Assembly: GCA_964408455.1 (NCBI GenBank) | Contig: CAYOZN010000019.1 | Location: 40,556 to 104,555, forward strand | Length of the DNA stretch: 64,000 nt | Source of the DNA: CAYOZN01 sp964408455 | GTDB lineage: Bacteria > Planctomycetota > Phycisphaerae > UBA1845 > UTPLA1 | Direction of reading: 5' to 3' | Part shown: one piece after another, positions 18,240 through 28,006 of the stretch | Layout: the number at the start of each line of letters is the position of its first letter | Position numbering within the stretch: position 1 is the stretch's first letter | The notes under the pieces: model-generated | Told to the model about the DNA's origin: nothing | The model's input: only the letters and a program-made list of their open reading frames with translations | Databases searched by the model: none | Program-made: the position numbers and the translations under genes

Positions 18240-19268
18240 TTAGTCGATTCCCACTTCCGCCAGCCACCGCTCCGCATCGATCGCCGCCTTGCAGCCCATG
18301 CCCGCCGCCGTCACGGCCTGGCGATAGACGTGATCCGCCACGTCCCCGGCGGCAAAGACGCCTTCGATGTTCGTCGTCGAGCGATAGGGATCCTTCAACT
18401 TGATGTAGCCCTTGCCGTCCAGCTCGAGCTGGCCGGCCAGGAAGTCGGTGATCGGCGTGTGACCGATGGCGAGGAACATTCCGCCGACCGGCATCTCCTT
18501 TTCCTCGCCGCTGTCGCTGTGCCTCAGTCGCACGCCGCTGATGAACTTGTCGCCCAGCACGTCGACCACGTTCTGCTTCCACAGCATCGCGATCTTCGGA
18601 TTGTTCAGCACCCGGTCCTGCATGATCTTGCTGGCCCGCAACTCATCGCGCCGCACGACCATGTACACCTTGGACGCGAACTTGGTGAGATAGCTCGCCT
18701 CCTCCACCGCCGAGTCGCCGCCGCCGACGACCGCCAGCTCCTTGTTGCGGAAGACCGGCAGGGCGCCGTCGCAGACGGCGCAGGCGCTGACGCCGCCGCC
18801 GCTCTGGGCCAGCCGCATCTCGTTCTCGAGTCCCAGCCAGTTGGCCTTCGCCCCGGTGGCGATGATGACCGAGTGGGCCTGCGTCTCGTAGCCACCGTCG
18901 CACTTGATGGTGAATGGTCGGTTGCGCAGGTCGACCGACGCGACGTTCTGAAACGATGCACTCCACAGGGGCGTCTTTTCGTCGAGATCGCCGCCGCGCT
19001 TCTCGCCGTCGTCGGTCACCACGCGCGTGTCGAACCGCAGGGCCTGCCGGGCGAATAGCTGCATCATCTCCGGTCCCTGAATGCCCTCGGGAAATCCGGG
19101 ATAGTTCTCCACTTCGGTGGTGAGCATGAGCTGACCGCCGGGCACCAGGTCCTTACCCGTCGCGCGGCCGGGCATCACAAGCGGGCTCAAATTGGCCCGG
19201 GCGGCGTAGACGGCGGCTGTCCAGCCGGCTGGGCCGGACCCGACGATGACGACTTTTTCAATGCTCAT
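18240..19268 (-). CDS. trxB: Thioredoxin reductase
   Basis: The 342-residue flavoprotein passes electrons from NADPH through FAD and a redox disulfide to thioredoxin in the cytoplasm. Visible motifs are the FAD-binding GSGPAG (10-15), GGQLMLTTEVENYPGFPEG (44-62), the redox pair C163-A-V-C166, and the NADPH site GGGDSAVEEA. The C-terminal FAD motif GVFAAGDVAD is also present. The ATG at 19268 follows AAGAGGG by about 12 bases; a GTG four codons upstream is the alternative start. It is about 20 residues longer than typical TrxB because of an insertion around residues 85-105 (DDGEKRGGDLDEKTPLW). The gene stands alone, divergent from the next one. Confidence 0.93.
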   Translation of the reverse strand: MSIEKVVIVGSGPAGWTAAVYAARANLSPLVMPGRATGKDLVPGGQLMLTTEVENYPGFPEGIQGPEMMQLFARQALRFDTRVVTDDGEKRGGDLDEKTPLWSASFQNVASVDLRNRPFTIKCDGGYETQAHSVIIATGAKANWLGLENEMRLAQSGGGVSACAVCDGALPVFRNKELAVVGGGDSAVEEASYLTKFASKVYMVVRRDELRASKIMQDRVLNNPKIAMLWKQNVVDVLGDKFISGVRLRHSDSGEEKEMPVGGMFLAIGHTPITDFLAGQLELDGKGYIKLKDPYRSTTNIEGVFAAGDVADHVYRQAVTAAGMGCKAAIDAERWLAEVGID

Positions 19269-19509
19269 GAGCCGATGCACCCTCTTGGCAATGGGTCAAC
19301 TGTCGCGTTGGCGGCGATTCGATACATGCTCCGGCATGATAGTTAGCGCGCCGCGATGCGTCGACGCCGGCGCCGTTTCGCCCCGAAGCGGTCAGCAGCC
19401 GCGCGGGGTGAGCGCGCCGGCCAGCGTGGACACGGCATGTGGTGATCCCGTTCGACCCGGCGTGCCGCGCGCTTTCCGTCCCCGCGGCAAGCCGCTAGCA
19501 TTCGCGTGC

Positions 19510-20562
19510 ATGAAAACGGATGTTCACCCGCCGTCGAACGGATTGGCGCCTCCCGCGGCCCGGCAGCCGATGCGGTCATGCACCTTTTGGTTGTTCTACC
19601 CTTCATGGGCGGGGCTTGCGGCGGCGGTCGGCTGTATCGCCGTTTCCCTGGCCTGCGAAAAGCCCGTCTCGCCGCGAACCATTGCATCCCACTCCGACGA
19701 GTGGACCTTTGCCGGCGCCCCGGGATACAAAATCACCACGGACCATTACACGCTGCATACCACCTGCCGCGATCGGGCGCTGCTCGATGCCTTGCCCGTC
19801 TTTCTGGAGACCTGCTATGAGGCCTACGCCAGGCTGCTGCCGGTGGAAGGCGGGCAGCCCGGGCCGATGGATGCCTATCTGTTCCAGTCTCGCTGGCAGT
19901 GGGAGCGCTTTACCGAGGAATTCACGCCCTCCCGCGCCGCCATCTACAAGCGCATCCGGGAAGGGGGCTACTCCGAGCGGGGTGTCACGGTTTCGCAGTA
20001 CGGCAGCCGGCGCGGCACGCTGTCGATCCTGGCCCACGAGGGGCTGCACCAGTTTCTGGAGTCAACCGGGCGGCACCGCATACCGGCGTGGATCAACGAG
20101 GGGCTGGCCTGTTACTTCGAGGCCTTTTCGCTGGACCTGGCCACAAATCAACCCTTTTTCACGCCGGAGAACAATACGCATCGCCTGCCATCGCTGCGGC
20201 AGGCGCTGACGACGAATTCGCTCATTCCGGTGCGCGATGTTCTGTCCACCAACGCCGGCGAGGCCATTCACCAGCGCAGCCGGCACGTTCGCAATTACTA
20301 TGCCCAGGAATGGGCACTGGTGCTCTTCCTGCTTGATTCGCCGCAGACCAACAAGTATGCCCCCGGCTTCCGGCAGTTGCTAGACGAACTCGGCACCGAG
20401 GCGATGAATCGCAAGGCCCGCGCCTATCTGGCGGCCGATTCGCTCGGCGACATGACGACGGGCGAGGCCGTGTTCCGCGCCTATATCACCGAGGATATCG
20501 ACACCTTCGAACGCGACTATCGCGCCTTCATTGAGTCGCTCGTCGGCCTGTCCCACGGATAA
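19510..20562 (+). CDS. Gluzincin-like (DUF1570-type) lipoprotein
   Basis: The 350-residue product has a membrane-targeting segment ending in the lipobox-like VSLAC, followed by EKPVSP. It carries a zinc-peptidase signature, AHEGLHQFLES, then IPAWINEGLACYFEAF. This is the HExxH plus downstream Glu arrangement of gluzincins, as in the DUF1570 proteins common in Planctomycetes. The central part (GYKITTDHYTLHTT) fits that family. It is probably an envelope metallopeptidase; its substrate is unknown. The start is uncertain: ATG 19510 has no clear ribosome binding site and ATG 19570 would give a more standard signal peptide. It precedes purB by three bases, so the two may be co-transcribed. Confidence 0.65.
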   Translation: MKTDVHPPSNGLAPPAARQPMRSCTFWLFYPSWAGLAAAVGCIAVSLACEKPVSPRTIASHSDEWTFAGAPGYKITTDHYTLHTTCRDRALLDALPVFLETCYEAYARLLPVEGGQPGPMDAYLFQSRWQWERFTEEFTPSRAAIYKRIREGGYSERGVTVSQYGSRRGTLSILAHEGLHQFLESTGRHRIPAWINEGLACYFEAFSLDLATNQPFFTPENNTHRLPSLRQALTTNSLIPVRDVLSTNAGEAIHQRSRHVRNYYAQEWALVLFLLDSPQTNKYAPGFRQLLDELGTEAMNRKARAYLAADSLGDMTTGEAVFRAYITEDIDTFERDYRAFIESLVGLSHG

Positions 20563-20565
20563 TTC

Positions 20566-22110
20566 ATGCCCAGACGCGCCCGCACGAAAGCCGCCGCCGC
20601 CCGCCAGAGCCGGCATGTCCGCACGCCGCGCCGCGATCAACAAGGCAAGTCCGGCGCGCAAGACACTCAGAGCACGCCGGATCGCGCGGCCGACGTCTAT
20701 CAAAGCCCTCTTGTCGGTCGCAACGCGTCGCCGGAGATGGCCGAGCTGTTCTCGCCGCGCCGCCGCGCGATCACCTGGCGCCGCATCTGGCTGGCGCTGG
20801 CGGAAGCGCAACACGAGATGGGGCTTCCGGTCACGGCGGCCCAGGTTCGTGCCCTTCGACGACATGCCGCTGACATCGATCTTGCCGCGGCCGCCCGCTA
20901 CGAACGGGAATTGCGGCACGACGTGATGGCCCATCTGCACGCCTACGCCGACCAGGCAGCCGAAGCGCGGGCCATCCTGCACCTGGGCGCGACGAGCATG
21001 GACATCGTTGACAACGCCGATCTGATCATCATGCGCGACGCGCTCCGGTTGATTCGCGGATGGCTGGTGACGGTGGTGGAGGCCTTCGCGCGCCGTGCCC
21101 GCGAATTTCGCGATCTGCCGTGCCTGGGCTTCACGCATTATCAGCCGGCGCAACTGACGACGGTCGGCAAGCGCGTCTGCCTGTGGTGCTGGGACTTCGT
21201 GCGCGACCTGGAGGCGGTCGACGCGCTTTGGACCGGGCTGCGCCTTCGCGGCATCCGCGGTGCGACCGGCACGCAGGCCAGCTTTCTTTCGCTTTTCTCG
21301 GGGAATGCCGCGAAAGTCGAACGGCTGGAAAGACGCGTGGCCGAAAAGCTCGGCTTTAAAAACGTCGAGCCGGTGACCGGGCAGACGTACTCCCGCAAGG
21401 TGGACGCCCAGGTTGTCGGCGCCCTGGCCGGCATCGCGGCGGGGGCACACAAGTTCGCCAACGACGTTCGTTTGCTGGCAAACCTCAAAGAGCTGGAAGA
21501 GCCCTTCGGCAAAAAGCAGATCGGCAGTTCGGCGATGGCCTACAAGCGAAACCCGATGCTCTGCGAGCGTGCCACCGGTCTGGCACGATTCGTCATCGGT
21601 CTCGCGTCCAACGGCTATCAGAACCTGGCCGAGCAGTGGCTCGAGCGCACCCTGGACGACAGCAGCAACAAGCGCCTTCTGATCCCGGAGGCCTTTCTCG
21701 CGGTCGATGGCATCCTGCAGATCGTCGCGCACGTGGCCGGTGGATTCGTCGTATACCCCGGCGTGATCCGGTCGCGCGTCGAGGCCGAGCTGCCGTTCAT
21801 GGCCACGGAGGACATTCTGATGGCCGGCGTGGCGGCGGGGGGGGATCGCCAGGCGCTGCACGAGCGCATTCGCGTTCACTCGCAGGCGGCGGCGGCCCAG
21901 GTGAAGCAGCATGGCAGGACCAACGATCTGATCGACCGCCTGCGCGGCGATTCGGCATTTGCGAAGGTGAAGCTCGACCGGCTGATGCGGCCGGAGGCAT
22001 TTGTCGGCCTGGCGCCGCGGCAGGTGGATCAGTTTTTGAAGAACATTGTGCAGCCGATTCTGCGCCGGGAGGCGAAGTCGCAGCGGCAAACGCCGGAGAT
22101 ACAAGTATGA
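20566..22110 (+). CDS. purB: Adenylosuccinate lyase
   Basis: The 514-residue enzyme of the fumarase/aspartase superfamily cleaves SAICAR and adenylosuccinate to release fumarate, in purine synthesis. Visible are the conserved regions HDVMAHL, LGATSMDIVDNAD, THYQPAQLTTVGKR, and the superfamily signature GSSAMAYKRNP, which contains the catalytic Ser of the mobile loop. The N-terminal 45 residues are basic and Ala-rich (MPRRARTKAAAARQS), unlike the family, and the true start could be further in. Its stop overlaps the pyrE start (ATGA), indicating translational coupling of a purine and a pyrimidine gene. Confidence 0.92.
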   Translation: MPRRARTKAAAARQSRHVRTPRRDQQGKSGAQDTQSTPDRAADVYQSPLVGRNASPEMAELFSPRRRAITWRRIWLALAEAQHEMGLPVTAAQVRALRRHAADIDLAAAARYERELRHDVMAHLHAYADQAAEARAILHLGATSMDIVDNADLIIMRDALRLIRGWLVTVVEAFARRAREFRDLPCLGFTHYQPAQLTTVGKRVCLWCWDFVRDLEAVDALWTGLRLRGIRGATGTQASFLSLFSGNAAKVERLERRVAEKLGFKNVEPVTGQTYSRKVDAQVVGALAGIAAGAHKFANDVRLLANLKELEEPFGKKQIGSSAMAYKRNPMLCERATGLARFVIGLASNGYQNLAEQWLERTLDDSSNKRLLIPEAFLAVDGILQIVAHVAGGFVVYPGVIRSRVEAELPFMATEDILMAGVAAGGDRQALHERIRVHSQAAAAQVKQHGRTNDLIDRLRGDSAFAKVKLDRLMRPEAFVGLAPRQVDQFLKNIVQPILRREAKSQRQTPEIQV

Positions 22111-22637
22111 ACCGATCGGAGCTTGCCGAGCGCATTCGGGCGGCGGCCTACCTGGAGGGCGAGTTTACGCTGCGCTCCGGCAAAAAGTCGAACTTCTACG
22201 TGGACAAATACCTGTTCGAAACCCAGCCGGACATTTTGCGGGAACTTGGCGACTTGTTTGCGGCCCGCGCTTCGAGCCGCACAAGCCTCATCGCCGGTGC
22301 CGAGCTGGGCGGCGTGGCCCTGGCCGCTGCCGCGTCAATGGCATCCGGTCTGCCGTTTGTCATCGTGCGAAACGCAAAAAAGGACTACGGCACGAGCAAG
22401 CCGTTCGAAGGCAGGCTCTCGCCGGGCGACTGCGTGCTGCTGGTGGAGGATATTGCCACGACCGGCGGACAGGTGCTGGAAGCGGCCAAGGTCCTGGGCG
22501 AGGCGGGCGCGACGGTGGAGAAGATCGTCGCCGTCGTCGATCGTGGACAGGGCGCCGCGGAGAACATCCGGCAGGCGGGCTACTCGTTTGAGGCGCTGTT
22601 TGATTCGCGCGATTTGCGGCTGCCGACGGCGATGTGA
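22107..22637 (+). CDS. pyrE: Orotate phosphoribosyltransferase
   Basis: The 176-residue enzyme converts orotate and PRPP to orotidine 5'-phosphate in pyrimidine synthesis. It has the N-terminal FTLRSGKKSNFYVDKY motif typical of PyrE and the PRPP-binding loop VLLVEDIATTGG (110-121). Length fits the short bacterial class. The ATG overlaps the purB stop by ATGA. It converges on rnc with 44 bases between them. Confidence 0.93.
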   Translation: MNRSELAERIRAAAYLEGEFTLRSGKKSNFYVDKYLFETQPDILRELGDLFAARASSRTSLIAGAELGGVALAAAASMASGLPFVIVRNAKKDYGTSKPFEGRLSPGDCVLLVEDIATTGGQVLEAAKVLGEAGATVEKIVAVVDRGQGAAENIRQAGYSFEALFDSRDLRLPTAM

Positions 22638-22681
22638 TCGAACGGCGTGCCGCACTGGGATGCGCGAAACGCCGCGACGGT

Positions 22682-23413
22682 TCAGACGACAGCCCGCATC
22701 GGCTCCTCGCCGCCGGCCAGCGGCTCGCTGGGCAGCAGGCGAAGCTCGGTCAGGGCGCTGAGCGCCGCCTTCTGCTCTGCCTCTTTCTTGCTGGGGCCCC
22801 AGGCGCTGCCGAAGCGGCGGCCGCCGATACACACGGCGATCTCGAAGCACTTGCTGTGATCGGGGCCTTTTTCGTCGAGCAGTTCGTAGACCGGCGTGGC
22901 GGCCAGTTCGCGCTGGGCATACTGCTGCAATTGCGATTTATAGTTATGCTGATGTTCGCTGGCCGCGGCGCGCTCGATGTGCGGCTTGAGGAGATTCAGC
23001 ACGAATTCGCGGGCCTTCTCCAGCCCCTGGTCGATGGTGATGGCCGCGATAAGTGACTCGAAGACGGCCGCGGTGACTGACGTGGGGAGCTTCGATCGCG
23101 TTGAAATGCCGTTACCCAGGAAGAGAAACTGCGACAGGCCGAGTTCTTCGGAAACTTTGGCGCACGTTTTTCCTGAGACGACGCTCGACTTGATCTTGGT
23201 CAGTTCGCCTTCGAGATAATGCGGATAATTTGCGTAGAGATATTCGCACACGACCATGCCGAGCACCGCGTCGCCGAAGAATTCGAGCCGTTCGTTGCTC
23301 TCGAGACGTGTGTTGGCGATGGAGGCGTGTGTCAGTGCTGCAGCGAGCAGTTCAGGATTGAAGAAACGAATGCCGACGGCCTCCTGGCATTTCTCCAGAG
23401 CTTCATCACGCAT
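22682..23413 (-). CDS. rnc: Ribonuclease III
   Basis: The 243-residue double-strand-specific endoribonuclease processes rRNA precursors and structured mRNAs. The signature NERLEFFGDAVL (40-51) and the downstream E in AVFESLIAAI carry the metal-binding acidic residues. The C-terminal third is a dsRNA-binding domain (NYKSQLQQYAQ through SKKEAEQKAALSAL). The ATG at 23413 was chosen because the 40 residues further upstream in frame are unlike the family and Pro/Arg-rich. The gene is divergent from truD. Confidence 0.93.
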   Translation of the reverse strand: MRDEALEKCQEAVGIRFFNPELLAAALTHASIANTRLESNERLEFFGDAVLGMVVCEYLYANYPHYLEGELTKIKSSVVSGKTCAKVSEELGLSQFLFLGNGISTRSKLPTSVTAAVFESLIAAITIDQGLEKAREFVLNLLKPHIERAAASEHQHNYKSQLQQYAQRELAATPVYELLDEKGPDHSKCFEIAVCIGGRRFGSAWGPSKKEAEQKAALSALTELRLLPSEPLAGGEEPMRAVV

Positions 23414-23604
23414 GGGGTTTTGACCGCGAGACCGGGATGTAGGCGGGCGGATGGCGAAAACCGCTCCAGCGGGCGGAGCGAGTTTCGGCAAGAGCCCGGG
23501 CGAGGGTGGCCTTGAAGTCAAGTGCCGAGTCAACCCGTCGCCAGCGTTCCACTATACTATCGGATTTCAGCAGAGTCAAATTAACAACACACCCGCGCTA
23601 TCCC

Positions 23605-24879
23605 ATGACCACCTTGACCGATCTCGATCCGCTCGCGTCGCTGCCCTGGCTCACTTCCGACATTCCACCGGTCGCCGCCGCCATCAAGCGGCGTTATGAG
23701 GACTTTAGTGTCGAGGAGATCGCGGCTTACGAACCGAGCGGCGCGGGAGATCACGTTTATTTCACGATCGAGAAGCGCGGCCTGTCGACGATGCGCGCCG
23801 TGGGCGACATCGCCCGCGGCCTGGGAATTCCGGCCAAGGATATCGGTCTGGCCGGTCTCAAGGATGCCCGCGCCGTGGCGGTGCAGACGCTGAGCGTGGA
23901 GCACATCGATCCCAGGCGCGTGGAGGCGCTGGATATCCCGCGCATCCGCGTGCTGCGCGTGACGCGTCACCGGAACAAGCTCAAGATCGGCCATCTGCGC
24001 GGCAATCGCTTTCGCATTCGCATGCGTGACGTGCCGCAGGGCCGCGAGGATGACATCGCCCGCTGCTGCGAAACGCTGCTGGCCCGGGGCGTGCCGAACT
24101 ATTTCGGCCAGCAGCGATTCGGTTCGCGCGGCGACACCTGGCGCATCGGGCAGGCGGTCCTCGTGGACGATCCGCAGACGGCCATCGATCTCATGCTGGG
24201 GCGTCCCGGCCCGCGCGACACGGGTGCCGTTCTGACGGCACGCAAGCTCTACGAGGCGGGTGATTTCGCCGGCGCGGCCCGCGCCTGGCCCTATGGCTTT
24301 CGCGATAATGTGCGCGCCTGCCGCGTGCTGGAGCGCAACCGCGGCAATGTCCGCCGCGCCTTTCATGCCGTCGACCAGCGGCTGAAGAAGTTCTGCGTCA
24401 ACGCGTTTCAGTCGCACCTGTTCAATCGCGTGCTCGCCGCCCGCATCCATGAGATCGACCGGGTCCGCGACGGCGATCTGGCATACAAGCACGACAACGG
24501 CGCCGTCTTTCGCGTCGAGCAGGCCGCTATCGAGAACGAGCGCGCCGGCCGGTTCGAGATCAGCCCCACCGGGCCGATCTTCGCGCCGCGCATGACGCGG
24601 CCGAGTGGCGATGTCGACGACATTGAACAGGCCGTCCTCCGCGAGTCGGGCGTCGGCGATGAGCACTATGCACGGCTGGCCCGCATGAAGATGCACGGCG
24701 CGCGGCGGCCGCTGCGCTTCCGCCCCGAAGACTTAACGGCCGCCACCGGTCGCGACGAGTACGGGAATTTTGTCGAGCTGAGTTTCTCGCTGCCTTCGGG
24801 CTGCTATGCGACGATGGTACTGCGCGAAATCTGCAAATCGCGCCTGGAAGAAGGCCTCGACGACGACCAGCGCGACTAG
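23605..24879 (+). CDS. truD: tRNA pseudouridine synthase D
   Basis: The 424-residue enzyme makes pseudouridine at position 13 of tRNAs. The N-terminal block IKRRYEDFSVEEI and the catalytic segment GLAGLKDARAVAVQ (Asp87) match TruD. The motif LKIGHLRGNRFRIRMRD follows, then NYFGQQRFGSRGD and the long TRUD insertion domain. The C-terminal NAFQSHLFNRVLA through GCYATMVLREICK is also typical. An ATG 33 codons upstream is in frame, but the extra residues are not conserved-looking. A copy of its last 41 codons occurs at 28415-28540. Confidence 0.92.
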   Translation: MTTLTDLDPLASLPWLTSDIPPVAAAIKRRYEDFSVEEIAAYEPSGAGDHVYFTIEKRGLSTMRAVGDIARGLGIPAKDIGLAGLKDARAVAVQTLSVEHIDPRRVEALDIPRIRVLRVTRHRNKLKIGHLRGNRFRIRMRDVPQGREDDIARCCETLLARGVPNYFGQQRFGSRGDTWRIGQAVLVDDPQTAIDLMLGRPGPRDTGAVLTARKLYEAGDFAGAARAWPYGFRDNVRACRVLERNRGNVRRAFHAVDQRLKKFCVNAFQSHLFNRVLAARIHEIDRVRDGDLAYKHDNGAVFRVEQAAIENERAGRFEISPTGPIFAPRMTRPSGDVDDIEQAVLRESGVGDEHYARLARMKMHGARRPLRFRPEDLTAATGRDEYGNFVELSFSLPSGCYATMVLREICKSRLEEGLDDDQRD

Positions 24880-24921
24880 CTCCGTGGTGCCCTTCCCAAA
24901 GGACGCGTCGCTACAACGAAA

Positions 24922-24955
24922 CGCCGCAGCCGGATGGATAGATCCGGCTGCGGCG
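24922..24955. terminator. Hairpin terminator between convergent truD and the EEP-fold gene
   Basis: A perfect 14-bp stem, CGCCGCAGCCGGAT with ATCCGGCTGCGGCG, has a 6-base loop 42 bases after the truD stop. The U-tail is modest on both strands (CTTGTCT on plus, TTTCGTT on minus). It could act in both directions. Confidence 0.75.
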
Positions 24956-25051
24956 CTTGTCTGATCGATTCACACCGGGCGGGATTCCCCGAGGCTCATC
25001 ACGTGTCGGCGTTCGTAGTGTTTCCGAGCCGACTTCACCGCTCCTTCACGA

Positions 25052-25071
25052 ACCCCGGCGCGCGCCGGGGT
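25052..25071. repeat. Perfect 20-bp palindrome
   Basis: ACCCCGGCGCGCGCCGGGGT is fully self-complementary with no loop spacer. It lies 37 bases past the end of the minus-strand gene ending at 25109 and may add to termination or be a protein-binding site. Confidence 0.6.
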
Positions 25072-25108
25072 CAACCGTTCGCCTGGTTTCGTGCCGCCCG
25101 CCCGCGTG

Positions 25109-27820
25109 TCACGGGGCGACATACTCGAAGCTCCGGCTCAGGTTGTAGCGGAACTCGTAGTCGCCGCTGCCCACGCCCATCGAAGGCGAGTGCTTGAAGC
25201 TGTTGGCCTTGTCCGGCGCTAGCGTCTTGATCGTCCTGCTTCCGCTCACGTCGATGTCGCCGCCGTCCAATTCATGCACGATGACTTTCACGCTGTCGAC
25301 GAAGCGTATCGGACCCAGCACATGCTCCAGCGAAACCGAGTCCCCGCTGTCCATGTCGGTCGCGGCCCCGCCGATGTCGTTCTTGGTCAGGTAGGGCAGT
25401 TGCGGGAGCGAGAGCCCGTCCACGCGGAATTCCATGTCGATCTCGTCCGAGCCGAAGGCGTCGGTGCCGGTCTCGTCGCCGGCATACAGTTCGTAGGCCC
25501 AGCTCGACACCACGCACCCGTTGTCGGCCACGTTGCACCCCTTTGCCCGGCGCTTGCCATGCAGAATCGTCAGGTTTGTCTCCCAGCGCACGGCATAGGC
25601 GTCGTAGGCGGCGCCGCCGGGCAGATCGGGCCGCTTGACACGGAGAAAGAACTTCGCGCTCTGCGTATCGTGTGCGGTCACGAACGTGCCTTCGTTTTCC
25701 AGGGCGTTGTGGAACATGTCGACGTAGTTCCTCGGCTGGTCGCACCCGTAAGCCGGATCGTCGGCGCCGCCGGCCGGATTCGTCGTCAGCGCGCCGGTCG
25801 TCTCGAGAATCATCGCACCGGCTTCATCCAGCAGCCGCAAGGTCATTGGGCCGGCTCCCTTGGCCGGGTCCCACATCGTGATGAATCGCAGCGATTGCGG
25901 CTTGCCGCTGTCCGCCTGCTCGATGTTGAACTGGAACCACGGGCTGTCTTCGGCATTCAGCGGCGCGGCCCCGTGGAAATACTCCTCGGTGCAGTTCGCG
26001 GGCAGCCGGATGGCGTCCTCGCGCTTGCGCCCTTCGTGGCGGTGCACGAACAGGTGATAGGCTCCCTTTCCGTCGCGCGCCTGCGGCGAAATGCGGACGT
26101 AAAAGGGCGCCTCGGGCACCACGTACACCTTGCCGATGATGGGCTCGGCGGCGGGCGGAGCGAACAGGGCGTAGGACGGGGCGGGGAAGTACTCGCTGAT
26201 GTCGGTCTCTTCCTCATAGTAGTTCGACACGTCGAACGTGAGATCGGTGTGGCGATAAACGCGAAGATCGAAGCCGCTCGTTTCGTTCTGGCCGCTGCCC
26301 GACTTGAGGGCAATGGAGTAGGTTCCTGGCAGATCGAAGCGGTACCAGTGATAGCCGCCCGCCACCTTGATCGTTTCCGAGTAGATTTCATTGTTCGGCC
26401 AGGCGTTGCCGGTGATGTTGCCGGGGCAGCTCGTGGCGCTCGCCGCGGCCGGCAGCGCGTACGCCGACTGCGGCGTGATGGCGTCAACCGGCACGCAGTG
26501 GGGCTCAAAGTCATTGATGACGGCGTGCACGCCGAGATGATCGCTCATGCTCGAATCGCCCAGCAACGTGAGATGCTGCGGCGCCAGCCGGCGGCTGATT
26601 GCCCCAGGCGCCGAGTTCATGAAAATGTAGTCCAGGCGGTTTTTCGAGCCGTTGGTCACCCCCGGATCGTGCGGCGACGTGGTCAGTGCCCAGGTGTCGT
26701 ACAGCCGGCTTGGCTGCGGATTGGCGAACGGATCGCCCGCAAAATAATGCCCGCCAACCGATGCCGGGTCGAACTTCAGAAACCATTCCAGATTGTCGAC
26801 GCCGTTCAGGCCGACGGCATTGGCCGCCTCCGGCTGGGTGCCGACGACGTTCAGGTCGCCCATCACGATCACGTTCGTATTGCCGGCGAAACCGTCGGGT
26901 GCCAGCGCCTGATTGATCAGACCGCGGATGTCCTGAAGCTGGGCGGCCCGGGCGTCGTACACCTCCTGGATCGGCGTTGCCCAGACGCAGGCGGTGGGAT
27001 CAGCCTGAAGGTGCGTGAAAACCACGTGGTATTCGTCGCCGCTGTTGGGGTTCTGTATCCGAACGTATCCCGCGCCCTTCTCGGCCAGGCAGTCTTCGCA
27101 CTTGCATTTGTCGTAGTCAAACTCGACAAACGCGACATCGTTCCAGGGTGAGCCGTTGGCCCCGGCGATCACGCCTGGATCCGGGGACAGGCCGGACGGC
27201 AGCGCCATGAACGGAAACCGGCTGAACAGCATCAGCCCGCTGTCCTCGGTCTGACAAACCGTCCCACCGTCGCCCGGCAGCAGGGCGACGTAATACGGAT
27301 AGGTTCCGCTGAGCTGGTTCACGAAATACCACCGGGCTTCCTCAAGAAAGACCTCGTTGAACGCGATGATGTCAATGTCCGGCCGGTCTTTGACGTACTG
27401 GGCCATCTGCGCCGCGCGGTCCATCACGCGGTCTTCGACCTCGTCGCGCCAGTCCAGCGGATTGACCGCGTCGATGCCGATCGACGCGAGATTCGCGACG
27501 TCGCCGACGAAGGCGGAGATTTCATCGAGGCAGCCGATGGTGACGTCGGTGAGGCTCCCGAGTTTTCCGAGCAGGCCCTCCTCCATCTCGGGAACGATGC
27601 AGGCCGTGTTAAAGGTGGCAACGCGAACTTGCGCTGTCTGAATGGGAACGGTATTGGTGTCCGGCGGCGGAGCCGGCTGAAGCGGCAACAACAAGTCCAG
27701 CGGTATCAGGGTCATGTTATTGGCATCGTCCGGCAGAGTGGCGTTATACTGACATCCGCCGAGCGCAGACAGCAGCAGTGCGCTCGCACACAAACTCGTG
27801 ACCATTGCGCGAAACTGCAT
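25109..27820 (-). CDS. Endonuclease/exonuclease/phosphatase-fold lipoprotein
   Basis: The 903-residue product has a lipoprotein signal (MQFRAMVTSLCASALLLSALGGC). Residues about 45-435 form an EEP domain like that of sphingomyelinases and DNase I. Visible are RVATFNTA, the metal ligand in IIAFNEVF, THLQAD, GDLNVVG, and the terminal SDHLGVHAVI with the catalytic Asp-His. A Cys-rich insertion (KCKCEDC) lies in the middle. The C-terminal half has beta-rich segments resembling pre-peptidase-type domains (YHWYRFDLPGTYSIAL), probably for surface binding. A perfect AGGAGG seven bases before ATG 27820 fixes the start. It likely hydrolyses phosphodiesters outside the cytoplasm (phospholipid or nucleic acid); which one cannot be told. 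Confidence 0.8.
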   Translation of the reverse strand: MQFRAMVTSLCASALLLSALGGCQYNATLPDDANNMTLIPLDLLLPLQPAPPPDTNTVPIQTAQVRVATFNTACIVPEMEEGLLGKLGSLTDVTIGCLDEISAFVGDVANLASIGIDAVNPLDWRDEVEDRVMDRAAQMAQYVKDRPDIDIIAFNEVFLEEARWYFVNQLSGTYPYYVALLPGDGGTVCQTEDSGLMLFSRFPFMALPSGLSPDPGVIAGANGSPWNDVAFVEFDYDKCKCEDCLAEKGAGYVRIQNPNSGDEYHVVFTHLQADPTACVWATPIQEVYDARAAQLQDIRGLINQALAPDGFAGNTNVIVMGDLNVVGTQPEAANAVGLNGVDNLEWFLKFDPASVGGHYFAGDPFANPQPSRLYDTWALTTSPHDPGVTNGSKNRLDYIFMNSAPGAISRRLAPQHLTLLGDSSMSDHLGVHAVINDFEPHCVPVDAITPQSAYALPAAASATSCPGNITGNAWPNNEIYSETIKVAGGYHWYRFDLPGTYSIALKSGSGQNETSGFDLRVYRHTDLTFDVSNYYEEETDISEYFPAPSYALFAPPAAEPIIGKVYVVPEAPFYVRISPQARDGKGAYHLFVHRHEGRKREDAIRLPANCTEEYFHGAAPLNAEDSPWFQFNIEQADSGKPQSLRFITMWDPAKGAGPMTLRLLDEAGAMILETTGALTTNPAGGADDPAYGCDQPRNYVDMFHNALENEGTFVTAHDTQSAKFFLRVKRPDLPGGAAYDAYAVRWETNLTILHGKRRAKGCNVADNGCVVSSWAYELYAGDETGTDAFGSDEIDMEFRVDGLSLPQLPYLTKNDIGGAATDMDSGDSVSLEHVLGPIRFVDSVKVIVHELDGGDIDVSGSRTIKTLAPDKANSFKHSPSMGVGSGDYEFRYNLSRSFEYVAP

Positions 27821-28006
27821 GTCGTGTCCTCCTGTAAAGACCGGGGCATGCAAGAGCAAAAGTCGTGCCAAACGGGGGTGCGATAAGAAATCAGACTGGA
27901 AACGCCGTTGGACCCTGGGAATTGGGTACAATCTCCCACCGAATTGGGTAGCCGCAACGGCTTCAAGAGCCAGCCCGGCGCCGGCTGTTACTCGCTACGA
28001 ATGATC